Below are positions 1 to 10,200 of a stretch of 64,000 nt of DNA, piece after piece. The stretch's first letter is position 1. The number at the start of each line of letters is the position of its first letter. Made by a program: the position numbers and the translations under genes. The notes under the pieces were generated by a model. That model ran no database searches and was not told the origin of the DNA. It was given only the letters and a program-made list of their open reading frames with translations. Origin of the DNA: Maea johnstoni (taxonomy: Eukaryota; Annelida; Polychaeta; Spionida; Magelonidae); assembly GCA_963942565.1 (NCBI GenBank), contig OZ012684.1, forward strand, positions 71,753,699-71,817,698, in the 5' to 3' direction.

Positions 1-128
1 GTCCAGAATAAACTTGACTTTTCAGTGAAGGGTTAAATGGCAAGACACATGTGCTTGCTCACAAATGACATAAAGGCTTAGGATGACTTAGATAAAGACA
101 ATAGAGGGTATTTTCATGCAAAATTCTC
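1..128 (+). repeat. Left arm of an inverted repeat (partner 2357-2477)
   Basis: The sequence from the first base, beginning GTCCAGAATA and containing TTTTCAGTGAAGGG and GGATGACTTAG, reappears in reverse complement at 2357-2477. There are scattered substitutions and small gaps. Because it starts at the first base of the window, the repeat may extend further left. The arms are about 2.2 kb apart. They could be two opposite copies of an interspersed repeat or the ends of a larger element. No coding capacity is visible between them. Confidence 0.7.
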
Positions 129-2356
129 CAAAATGAGGATATTTTGTCATTTGTTTCTATTCAAATCCAGACATTCTACATGGGTGGGCATTCTTCATCT
201 TTTGGCATCATTTGGAAAAAAGCACAGAGAATCATAGACATTTAAGTATCCCTTTAAAAAGTTAATTAATTATCTATAAGGGTTGTTTATTTTGGGGTTA
301 TTTTCCTTGACTGTGGTAAAAATATTGTTGCGATGTGTTTATCTTTCCTATTAGGATAGTTTCATATGGAGTTGATATAATTCTTCAAAGCGGATTAGAC
401 CTGTTGTTAAGGAATGTCAGTGGTGAAAAAACCAGTGTAATTTCATTTATTGGGCACATTGCTGTATTGATAATAGCAATTATAAATAGCAGAATCAAGT
501 GCTCACTCTAATGAAACTCTCAGTTCAGATACAACCATTCATACCATATTCTTCTAAAAATAGTTTGCATCACTCCATTAAACAAAAAAGCGCACAGAAG
601 GGCTCAAGGGTCCTATGTATAATAAATGATACCTGATATTTGATAATCCAGGGTCATGTATAATACCCTAACTAAATCTTATACCACTCCTAATATACTT
701 GCTGCACTTGTTTATTTACCTGGGCTGATTAGTGACAAATTGTGTCATTAACATATTGGGGCGTTCAGCCCCACCTACCCATTTAAGTTGTGCTTACCCA
801 AAACAACAACTTACAAAGATTTTAGAAAAAATTTCGTCTATTTTCTTGAATACATGATTCTTACTGCCATTAGCCACATTGCAAGAAAGCTAACTACACA
901 TTCTTTTTGACTCACATTCAAAAGATACTCCAGGTCTTATTATAAGAAACATTCTTTAATCTTTTTGTACTTCCAAATCATATACTTAAAACACCAGCTC
1001 GTTGCCCCTAAAATGCAATCAGGTTACCTTTATTCCCTAAGAGACCAATGCTAATTTATCAAGTCTTAAGATAAGACAAGAGCCACATTTAAAACATGAC
1101 CCATGAAACACTTGTACCATATCTAATACATGTACTAATATTAAATGGTTTTTCCTTTCTTATTGAAATGACCTAAACTATAAGTTATTCATGAATACTA
1201 TAGAGTGGCTACACTCAACATACAGCTATAGTATTATCATATTCTAATGAGGTCTTGCTTCTACTAGATTTTGGAAAGTAAGTGCCAAGTACTATAACCG
1301 AACTTAGAGAAAAAGTCATTCTTTCATAGTATGTCATCATAAATAATATCACCATGAGAAATCACTTGATAAGAGATAAATGTCCAATAAAGTAAAATCA
1401 TTGGTTTTATGATATTTTCACTTGTTATGGGCCGATGATTAAATAAAGTTTAAAATGAGTAGGTTTCTTTTAATGAAATCACTATTGATTGTAGTTGCTT
1501 TGGTAAACAAAAACGTTATTCCTCTAGACAGCCACCAGCCTTTGTGTTCTGTAGTGCTGAAATATCACAGTATCTCTGCATTCCACTGCCATCTTTGTTT
1601 AATCTAAGGGATGCCTCATTTTACTTACAGCGCAGTTTATACTACAATGAAGTGATCAGGTGCCTAAATTGTCAGGTGATAAAATGAAGTGAATATCACC
1701 AGTTCTCCAGTACTGAAACTGCACTGCGAAATAACACAAACTTTTTTTTATTTACAGTGATAAGCAGGTTTAGATCAACAGATGATCGATCATAAACTTT
1801 ACATAAATGTTAATGATTCTAGGCAAATTACTGCCATGGTAATGCTATGTAGATAAGACGTTATGGCCATATCACATTTTGTTCAATACTTGATTTAATT
1901 GTTATGGCATTTGGGATCAATCTAAAATGTCATCATTGCTATTGATATTTCAGTTATATGGTTTGATTATTCTATACCATAAGGAAAATATCTTACTATT
2001 GTTATCACAAAAAAATGTAAAACAGTAAAACAAAAAATAAAACAACCCCTGAAAGGGGTGAAATATGAGACGCCTTTCAGGTTTCATATCAAAATTTGGA
2101 AGGTCAGTCAGTCAAGGTGCATTCCTGCTTAAGTACTGATATTCAAGCAAGTCAATATCAATTATGGGGACTTAAGGTCTGCTCTTTATGTGACTTTTAC
2201 TCAATCTCCTGCCGTTTATCACTTCACTAATAAAGTTTGATTATTCTAAACCAAAGAGAAAACAACTTAAATAAGTGTGCATTTTGTGATAATTTTGAAG
2301 GAAAACGACCCCAAAAGTGACCTGCCTAAAGCTTTTGTTGTCTAAAGTTAGAATAT

Positions 2357-2477
2357 TAGAATTTTGCATGAAAATAACCAAAAATGTCTTTGCCTAAGTC
2401 ATCCTTTTATGGCATTGGTTTGCAATCACGTGTCTTTCCATTTACCCCTTCACTGAAAAGTTTTGTCTATTCTGGAC
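2357..2477 (-). repeat. Right arm of the inverted repeat (partner 1-128)
   Basis: Reverse complement of the segment at 1-128. It shares GAATTTTGCATGAAAAT, CTAAGTCATCC and CCCTTCACTGAAAAGTTTT with that arm in inverted order. The pairing was seen by direct reading, and the identity was not computed. Confidence 0.7.
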
Positions 2478-3847
2478 CCGAGACCATACGCCATTATTAC
2501 AAAAAATGTGCTTTTTTGCACATTTTCTTTAGCAAAACAACCCTAAAACTGTGTGGCATAGATGACCTGCATAGAGGTTTCTTATCAAAAGTTGAATGTG
2601 GAAGTCCAGGTATATTCCTGCTAATTTCCATAAACCTAGGCATGATACCAGAGGTTTTAGAAGGTTATGTATGAAAATACACATATAATAGCCGATTCTC
2701 AGTCAAAATACCCCAAAATACATGACCTTTGTGAGTACCTAATACACTATTTATTCATTTCAGTTACTTAACCTGGTGTTCAGTACATTTTTGCATAGCA
2801 CTGATTACTCTAACTAGCCCAAATGCATTAATAGGGATGTATAACAAAAATCGCCCGTTTTTAGCATTTTTTTCAGGAAAATGCCTCAAAATGACACTTT
2901 TTGGAAACATTTTATCACTAAAACTATAGATAGTCTTAGTTGTTGTGCTATTCACCACCTCTCAGGAAAGATTCATGACATTCTACCCAAAGGAAAATAT
3001 TTTAAAGCTGTTATTACAATTTTCACTCTTTTCATATACGTTTTTTGATAAAATGCCCCAAAAATAGGTAGATCCAAAGTCCAGCGCGGTGGATCCATAT
3101 CCAGAATTAATCAGTATGTATGGAAGTATACTTCTGCCAAGTTTCACGCTTTTAACAAAAAGTGCACGATTTGGCCCAAAATGGTGCCTTAGCCGCCCCA
3201 CTATAACCCACAAACTTGAAAGTTTTTACCACAGTTAGCTTAGCTGCCTTACATTGATTACAAACTTTGAAAGGTGATCAGTGAATGGTACACCACACAT
3301 TCTTTTCAGTCTTAGTTGTCTCTGCTGCCCAATTTACCCATCCATGAAAAAGAGTTCCTCTTGAAATTCCCATCTGGATGTAAAATACTTTTGATAATAA
3401 CTTGGAAATTAAGAATGAGTTAACAAAATATCTGAAGGAGGGTTGTTGGTAATGATCAGATTTACAACATTCCTCCTTCATAGATATTCTTAGGTCTGCT
3501 TTTGTCAGAAAGATTTTACCAAAATTGCAAGGATACATTTTGCAGCTGTGAGCACTAATGGGTTAGAAAGTGTTACCCAAGGATCTGCGGTCAAAGTGTT
3601 TGTGTTCAAAAAAGCATATAACCGGTAAATAATTGAAGGAAAAATGCTTAACAGAACTAAAGCTAAAACTTGTCTTTAATAATTGTGTGAATTCCTGTAT
3701 TGTTATCAAGTCAAATATTTTTCAAGGTATTACAAATTCAGGTGATACTTGGAAAAAAGGAAATCAAAGTACTGAAAGTAGGAAGTTATAACAATCGTTA
3801 ATTTAATCTTATAAGTAAAAACGAAAAAATTGTTTCGGAAAACTTAC

Positions 3848-3955
3848 ACCATGTTGAAGTAATGCGTGTGTCATTTCATGGCCGAGGATGTTTCCCAATT
3901 GATCCTCATTATTCAGTCGTTTTAGCAATCCAGTGAATACAAATATATAACCATT
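3848..3955 (-). CDS. OMA1: OMA1 coding exon 4 (HEMTH zinc motif)
   Basis: 108 nt, phase 0 at both ends. The acceptor is CATTTCAG and the donor is a perfect GTAAGT (minus strand, 3847-3842). It encodes NGYIFVFTGLL and LGHEMTHALLQHG, the HExxH catalytic motif with two zinc-binding His and the catalytic Glu. The next exon should begin with the residues after the human HEIAHAVLGHA, and I could not find it to the left. Confidence 0.93.
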
Positions 3956-6293
3956 CTGAAATGAATAATGCATGTATATAACCAGTCCTATACATTGAAC
4001 ACAAGATAGATTACCTTCAAAGTATAAAAAAGATTTGACAGGACCAAGTAATTTACACACGTTATGTGAAATTTCCCATTTAATTATTTTCATCATTGGT
4101 GATTTAAATATTGGTTGGTTTGATTTTGGTTGTAAACTCAAAACTTTCTATTTGCCTCATATGTTATTTACCGATTCACTTAAATAAAATTGGTTCCATG
4201 ATGTGGTAGATGCATTTCTTTTGACTTTTCATTGGCAATAGCTTCCGTCCTGAATATTTTTCGTGAAAAATTTGATTTTCATGCAATTTCTTAAAGGTTT
4301 GTTAACCGTGTGATGGCTGGGGGTCAAAGTCTTAGCCAGTACGGTGGCTGGGCATCATTTGTAAACCTAGACCCTCAAAAATCACCCCTAAGAACACCCA
4401 ATTTTTGTGAACCAGTTCTTAAAATTTCATTTTCAAACATATATTTTTCACCCCGATATAAATCACATTACATTGTGTAAGGATACAATGCTTTATTTGA
4501 ATTAAGTAAAAACATGAATGTGGTTGTAATCTTGGTATAGTGGTCTCCCATGAATGAATTACGCCGAAAGTTTTCTCATAACCGGCCACCCCCAAAATTC
4601 AGAAAAAACAACAATTATTTTTCACCTGGAAGATTAAGGTATTTTAAAAATCAAAATATTTTTCACTGTGAATGGCATACTTGGAACTGATTGGATTGAA
4701 TAGTGGTTTGTGACTGATCTCTCAGGATTATTTCCATTACTAATATTGGTATGATTTAGTTTGTATTTACCGGTAACACAAATGCATTCTCCTCATCACT
4801 TTTGACTACAGCAACTGTCCACTCATGTTTTCTCATCTCTGGCAGGTCCATATTGGCATTCACAAGCTTCATTGCAGTTTGGACGACTTTCTCTAGCAAA
4901 GGGTGCCCTTCAGGAAGTAAATTATCTTTGTTTTCTTCTAGATGCTGAAAAAACATGGTTCCAGTCTCTTTTTGTAGATGAAATCACAACAAACATGCAT
5001 TAACCCATTTATGTCCATATTTTATTGGTATCTTTCTGACAAACCACAGACTATCTTATCTAAATCCATTCATGCCCAATTTCTGGGTGGCATCTTTCGT
5101 ACCAACCAAACACCATCTATGCACTCCAATTTAAGTATTTACAGTGTATGACTTTTATTTATCCCATTATGAACAATGTTATATTTGAATATGAACAAGT
5201 TATCTCCTATGGAATTCCAATCTGAAAATATCCTCAAGAAAAAAATCATTTGAACACATATTAGTATCTTTTATGAAAGACCCATGTTTACAGATGTGGT
5301 ATGAATAGAAAGCAAGTGTTTTACCTACCTGTTTACATTCAAAATCAACTATTGACATAAACTGCTCCTCTGTGAAAGCTATGAATCTTTTCCTCTTTGT
5401 AATTGGAGCCTCTTGGAGGTGGCCATAGTAGTTTAGGGCAAATAGTGAAACAAACACTCCTGTCACCATTACAATTTCCTTCCAAGAATTTTTGATAACT
5501 TCCCAAAAGTATTGACGCTTCTTATCTGGTAGGGATTGCCACCACTTTCTAAATCCCCTGGAAATAAGAACATACATGATGCAAAACAAATAGAAATGTT
5601 ATAACTTTTTGTATCTTGAAAACAAAAAGCTTCCTGGGGGCTGGAGACTACAACTTTGCATGCATGCAGTAAAATATGTACATAAAGTAATAAGATAATT
5701 TTCCAATGGTATTGTATATGGTTGTAATTGCAGATAAATAATGAAATTATATTGAAAGTGTCTACCCTGAATAAAAAAACAGTAGCTGCCTGTGACAGCC
5801 TGTCACGTAATCACTTAATTAATATGGTTTATATTCAATAGATCATGCACCTTTGAAATAAGCATTATTGGTTAAATATTGAATCTTCTGATTCAGAATC
5901 TTACCTGCCAGTTAATATAGCTGATAACTTTGCCATTGGCTTTAGGATCATCCAGATAACTGGTGGGATATTTTGCCTTGATGTTGTGTGAAAGCCTTGA
6001 AGTTTAGGAAAAGAAATCCTTTGAAATCTACCAACATTGTGTATCTCATTTAAGATACCAAAGTTCCGATTGACCGGTTTCCTACACAGCAAGGGTAAGA
6101 TGCGGTTCCTTTTGGTAGCAGTGCTGTTCCAAACTTGGTTGGGCAAATTTCTTCCAAACCTCTTGCTGCCATCTGATGAATGCAGCCTTAAAGCTTGTGA
6201 CGGGCCTTTCCTGAAGATACTGGCTCTGAGGGGATATGATATTTGGCCACATCTCCTTTGGCAAATTTGAGATACTAAGTACATAGACCACAT
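3848..6293 (-). CDS. OMA1: OMA1 zinc metallopeptidase, mitochondrial inner membrane (N-terminal four coding exons; C-terminus outside window)
   Basis: OMA1 is an M48-family metalloprotease of the mitochondrial inner membrane. On stress or loss of membrane potential it cleaves OPA1 and DELE1, linking mitochondrial damage to fragmentation and the integrated stress response. Four exons join in frame: 6293-5905, 5557-5329, 4944-4771 and 3955-3848 (300 residues). Residues 1-130 form a basic, Arg-rich targeting region ending ILKPMAKLSAILTGR, close to the human segment before GIRKWW. Exon 2 gives GFRKWWQSLP and then a membrane segment (about 142-165) followed by APITKRKR. Exon 4 gives NGYIFVFTGLL and the zinc motif GHEMTH (His290, Glu291, His294). 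All introns are GT-AG. The start ATG has an in-frame TAA 12 bases upstream and a purine at -3. The C-terminal exons, including the third zinc ligand, must lie left of position 1. RWDD3 lies head to head with it. Confidence 0.94.
3956..4770 (-). other. OMA1 intron 3, holding a hAT-type MITE copy
   Basis: An 815-bp intron. Most of it is taken by a diverged MITE copy (about 4325-4610). The rest is AT-rich with no sign of coding. Confidence 0.7.
4325..4610 (-). mobile_element. hAT-like MITE, diverged copy (same family as 53145-53462)
   Basis: It begins CAAAGTCTTAGCCAG and continues GGCTGGGCATCA and ACCCTCAAAAATCACCCCT. The reverse complement of the element ending at 53462 has the same blocks in the same order. 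The right end is eroded, so the boundary is approximate and no target duplication can be assigned. There is no coding capacity, so it is a non-autonomous DNA transposon fossil. Confidence 0.65.
4771..4944 (-). CDS. OMA1: OMA1 coding exon 3
   Basis: 174 nt, phase 0 at both ends. The acceptor is TTTTTTCAG and the donor CCG|GTAAAT. It encodes HLEENKDNLLPEGHPLLEKV and ends WTVAVVKSDEENAFVLP. This matches the conserved block just before the N-G-(I/Q)-FVFTG segment of M48 OMA1 proteins. Confidence 0.9.
5000..5110 (+). repeat. TTAACCC-ended repeat fragment
   Basis: In OMA1 intron 2's upstream flank and around the exon 3 acceptor there is a TTAACCCATTTATGTCC end, followed 60 bases later by a second related phrase, CCATTCATGCCCA. 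The same TTAACCCATTCATGCC phrase recurs through the window (47291, 62995, and reversed at 31100). It looks like one end of a piggyBac-type MITE. The inner boundary is uncertain. Confidence 0.4.
5329..5557 (-). CDS. OMA1: OMA1 coding exon 2 (GFRKWW motif and membrane segment)
   Basis: 229 nt. The acceptor is TTTCCAG|GGGATTT and the donor is CAG|GTAGGT. It encodes GFRKWWQSLPDKKRQ, then a hydrophobic stretch (IVMVTGVFVSLFALNYYG) and EAPITKRKR, in the same order as in human OMA1. The end is in phase 0. Confidence 0.92.
5558..5904 (-). other. OMA1 intron 1
   Basis: A 347-bp GT-AG intron, AT-rich, with nothing recognisable inside. Confidence 0.8.
5905..6293 (-). CDS. OMA1: OMA1 coding exon 1 (mitochondrial targeting region)
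   Basis: 389 nt, starting at the ATG at 6293 and ending in a CAG|GTAAG-type donor (phase 2). It encodes an Arg/Ser-rich presequence and the conserved motif MILKPMAKLSAILTGR just before the next exon. The motif FHTTSRQ resembles the human FHTSPRF. An acceptor-like CATAG lies only 5 bases upstream of the ATG, so a 5' UTR exon further right is possible. Confidence 0.9.
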
Positions 6294-7131
6294 TTTCCTA
6301 TGTTAAGGACTACAAATATTTTCTGAATAGGTCAGTTTTGATCTTTCACTTGATGTAAGTACCTTGCAACTTCTTCAGATGTTTTTTTTCAATATATATA
6401 GTTATTGGTTATTGCTTTTATAAACAAAATAAAAGTTAAACCAAAATTACAAAAAATTTAAATTTTTACCACAAAATCACATTCTACTTTGTCATGACTG
6501 AATATCAATGTTTGAACTAATTCTCAACAGCGCATGTAACAGCATAACAAAAATAGACATAAGGTAGTTTTTGCATGTCTTGTCACTGAACTGTACACAA
6601 GGGCAATGTTTAGCCCTCCTTTGAACAACCCAAGAACACTTTCAGCAGTTCTCCGGTTGAACATCAAGCAAATGATAGAGAGCCAGACAGGCCGTTCATT
6701 TCCTCCACTATATTCAACTGGGTCTGTGGGAATAGTGGTTGCTAACTCCATGCAAGTGTTTTGTCCCCAGAGATGATTAAGAATGAATATCGTTGACTTT
6801 GTACGGAGTGGTTTCAGGATCCAGCTTGTCTGATGCCATAGCGGAAGTAATGCTTCAGCGCCACTCAGCGGTAAAATGTGGAACTAATAGCACGCTCGTT
6901 TTGTGACCGGCGTATAATCGGTGACAAAAATAAATGACATTTTAGGTAAATATGTGCCAGAAGGCAGTTGTATCGGTTGAAATGTCGGTCATGAAATATG
7001 GAAAATAGGGTGCTCTATAGTAGAGTGAATGTGGTCGTCTGCTAACTCTTGTGAGAAAGTGTTGCCCCAATGTTGTGAAGTTCAGTCAAAATGCCAGCTA
7101 GCTGAGAAGCTGTACATGTTAGTCATGTAGG
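6294..7131. promoter_or_regulatory. Probable bidirectional promoter between OMA1 and RWDD3
   Basis: The two start codons face away from each other across 838 bp. The right part (about 6800-7130) is richer in GC than its surroundings. It holds an ETS-type site, GCGGAAGT, at 6841-6848, a motif common in promoters of housekeeping and mitochondrial genes. No TATA box is placed convincingly. Transcription starts and any 5' UTR exon of OMA1 cannot be fixed from sequence. The left part (6360-6520) is AT-rich and nondescript. Confidence 0.55.
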
Positions 7132-7201
7132 ATGGACTCTGAAGAGTTTGCAGCTTTGGAAGCCATCTTTTGTGCTCCTGGGGAATTTGAAATGACAAGA
7201 G
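7132..7201 (+). CDS. RWDD3: RWDD3 exon 1 (coding part)
   Basis: 70 nt from ATG to AAGAG|GTTAGA, ending in phase 1. It encodes [23 protein letters not shown], the typical start of the RWD domain. The first codons match the human protein from its residue 7 on, so this start is credible. Confidence 0.92.
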
Positions 7202-10200
7202 GTTAGATGAATGTCTTCAGTTTAGTAGCAGCTTAGATGAATAAAACATGGATTGGTCGCCACCGACCAATTACCATAGGGCATAATATGATGAAGCATG
7301 GCTTCGACGACGAGCAAAGCTCTTAACATAGCTGCAATCTTCTACCTGTAGTGTATTGCAAACTATGTAATTAATGCTGTGTGGCACGCTTGTATCACAT
7401 ACACGATTTGGCGCCAGTTTCTAAGGGAAATGAACGCTGCGCGTCACAAGCGCTATGAAATCCTGGACACACCTCATTGTAACGTCACTATAGTCTGTCT
7501 TCAGGACTCAAGTTTGGCAACCGCTTTTTCCATTTTTTGTGACAAAACGTTCGAGTTTCCCATCCAAACTTAGCAAACCTATTTGGAGCACTACTACGTC
7601 TTGGATTAAGAAAAGAATGGATATGTAACGAGAGACCAATTACTATATGCCCTATAGTTACATGCTAGCCTCATGCCAGGACTAGCAGATAAGGCAGCAG
7701 CACGAGGTCACGTGGGAACAAGGACCAATCAGGGCTCCCGCATCGATTACATTACAGAGAAACCTTATCTCCACCACCTGCTGGGGGTGCCCAGAGCACC
7801 TATTAGCGACTATTAATTGACACTGGTTGAGGCTAGCATGTTCAGGTTGACCGGCTGGTTTCCATTCCATGTGTTGGTCTTCTAAGACTACGTGTATGTA
7901 TAGACATACTTTTTGTCTCAACTCTGCAAAATGTTGATTTTGCTCATTAGGTCTCATTGTAAAATTTGCCCATTGCCAACAATTGCCAACAATACAAACA
8001 CGCAAGATTGTGTTGTTGGCTGCAGCAATGGGCAAATTTTACAATAGGTCCTAATGAGCAAAATCAACATATTGCGGAGTTGAGACAAAACGTATGTTTA
8101 TAGTAATACATACACGTAGTAGTGCGCAGAAGAGATTTGCCAAGTTTGGATTGGAAACTCAAATGCTTTGCCCAAAAAAGTGGGAAAAGCGGTTGCCAAA
8201 CACGAGTCAGACAGACTATAGGAGACAGACAAATGAGGGCTCTTGTATTTGTTTTATACACTATAATTTATAAAGGAAGTTGCTCACGCCAGAGATATAC
8301 AAACTTAATTAGAAACTCCCTGCTCACACACGTGCGCAGAACCTGGAGGCACATCTTGATTGGTTCTCGTCAACACCTGAGCTTCAGGAGTTGTGCTAGC
8401 TAAGGCTGTTGAGCAAGATCTGCTGGTTGCATATCTGATGATCAACATTCCTGATAAGTTATCATTCTCTCAAGTAATACAAGGAAGCATGGCTTCAAAA
8501 GAGAGCGAAGCTTGGATATTCACAAATACAGATACAATAGCTACAATTAAAGTTAAACATACAACCTCACAGGAGTATGTGCGCAAACCACAAGATGGTA
8601 CATCCACAATATTTTATTGCCAGAATTGCTTGTGGTCAATACTTTAGTAAGATCTAAATAAGATTTGCAAACTCGGATCCCTAAACCTATTCAACCTCAA
8701 ATCATATCAAACAACAGCGAACCAAAAAAAAAAAAAAAAAGAAATGCAAACAGAGATTTCTCAAGAGTGATCAATGGCAGCCTCCACAGCATGTACAGAA
8801 ATGCAGAAGTGGTTGAAGGTTTCAAAGGCCATAGTATGTTGGACTCGTCAGATCATCATTAGGCACTCTTCATGTAGCTCTTGACTCCTATGAGTTCACT
8901 TAGCGAAGGGCCTGCGTCCTTCCAAGCTTTGCTCTATACAGTTTAATTAGAGCTTAAGCTGTAAATATAAATCACAGTATAAAAATTCCTAAAAGGGCAT
9001 CCCTAGTTGATTTTTACATGTAATGTGCTCCTTTATGAAAAAAATGAGAAAAAAAAGTTTTCAATCTCTGACTCAGCCATTATGATTGCCGGATTTGGTA
9101 TATAGTGGTTACTCTATCCGACACTTACTTTCTACATGAAAAAGTCTTATCACTGGTTATGCTTGGTTAAACCCTTTTCATTCATATTGCAGTTGGATCC
9201 TTATGGATATATAACAACTTTTGCTTAATTCAAAGTTGATCATTTTCATTTTGTATCAATTTAATATGGCACATGTAGAAGTTCATAAATATGTCATTTC
9301 TAATTCATAAGATTCCCAAAGTAAATAAAAAGAAGAACATTTTGCAGGGCAATGAAAAATTGCTTTTCGTTCAGGGCAAGTATGTGTGAAAAGACCTTTA
9401 GATCTACTATGAAATTCATAATTACATTGTCAGTTTTCCTTATTTTTCCCCAACAGATGATGGCACTGGCACAGTAAAGACACTAGCTTTGAATCTTCCA
9501 TGTGAACAAGGGCTTGACTCATCTGAGAAGTTTCCTGTGGGGGTGACTTTCACTTTGGATTCAAGTTACCCTAATAAAACACCTAGACTTTCCATAAGTT
9601 CTACATGCATTTCAAGAACATCATCTAATCGAATCATACATGACCTCACCAACTATGCTGAAAGTCTGCTGGGTGAACCCATGCTCTTGGATATGGCACT
9701 TTGGGTTCAACAAAATGCTAAAGATTATGCGACAAAGTTGCCATCTGAAAGAGATTCAGATGCAAAATCACTTGAGGATGCATCAGGGTGTGTCAGTGAC
9801 AGTGTCTATACGTGTCTCTTAGCTTTAGATCATATGAGAGCTAAAGCTAAATATGTGAAAACCATCGTGAAATGGACAGAGAAACTTGGACTTGCTGGAA
9901 GGCTTATTTTTCAAGGAAAACTCATTCTTATTCTTATTCAAGGTTGTGGTGATAGCATCAAGGTAGGTATCCATTCACATATAAGTGAATGCCATATCAT
10001 AGTCAATTCTTAGTTTCTCTTATTGGTCTTCTGTTTAGAACCTATACTTATCTCAGATTAAGGCCCCCTCAAAAGATGTGTCTCATTTTTTCTAGGCACA
10101 TTTTCAATACTTAAGATATAGCTACATTAACTTCCATCTTAATTTCCAAATGATTTAGTTGTTTCAAGTTACTAAATTTTAATTTTATACCCAGATTCTC

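Larger units (their letters stand above)
1..3847. other. AT-rich non-coding DNA left of the last visible OMA1 exon, with diverged internal repeats
   Basis: I found no OMA1 coding exon here on the minus strand, although the C-terminal third of the protein (third zinc ligand region, HPS motif) should lie further left. The stretch is very AT-rich and contains recurring diverged segments. An inverted repeat pairs 1-128 with 2357-2477. Similar segments at about 1966, 2245 and 2975 share a core like ATTCTAnCCAAAGGAAAA. A direct pair lies at about 2041 and 2536, with shared phrases such as AACAACCC and ATTCCTGCT. It is either one long OMA1 intron or the start of another repeat-rich block. Short open frames here look like chance. 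Confidence 0.5.
7202..9456 (+). other. RWDD3 intron 1
   Basis: 2255 bp. It is dominated by an imperfect palindrome (about 7400-8330) with a nested TIR element. A direct repeat of the phrase GAAGCATGGCTTC lies on both sides (about 7304 and 8487). The right 600 bp (8870-9456) is AT-rich with nothing recognisable. Confidence 0.75.

Noticed and set aside
6037-6291. Alternative open frames over the first OMA1 exon
   Set aside because: The frame beginning at 6293 carries the conserved OMA1 motifs and joins the next exon in phase. The others are shadows.
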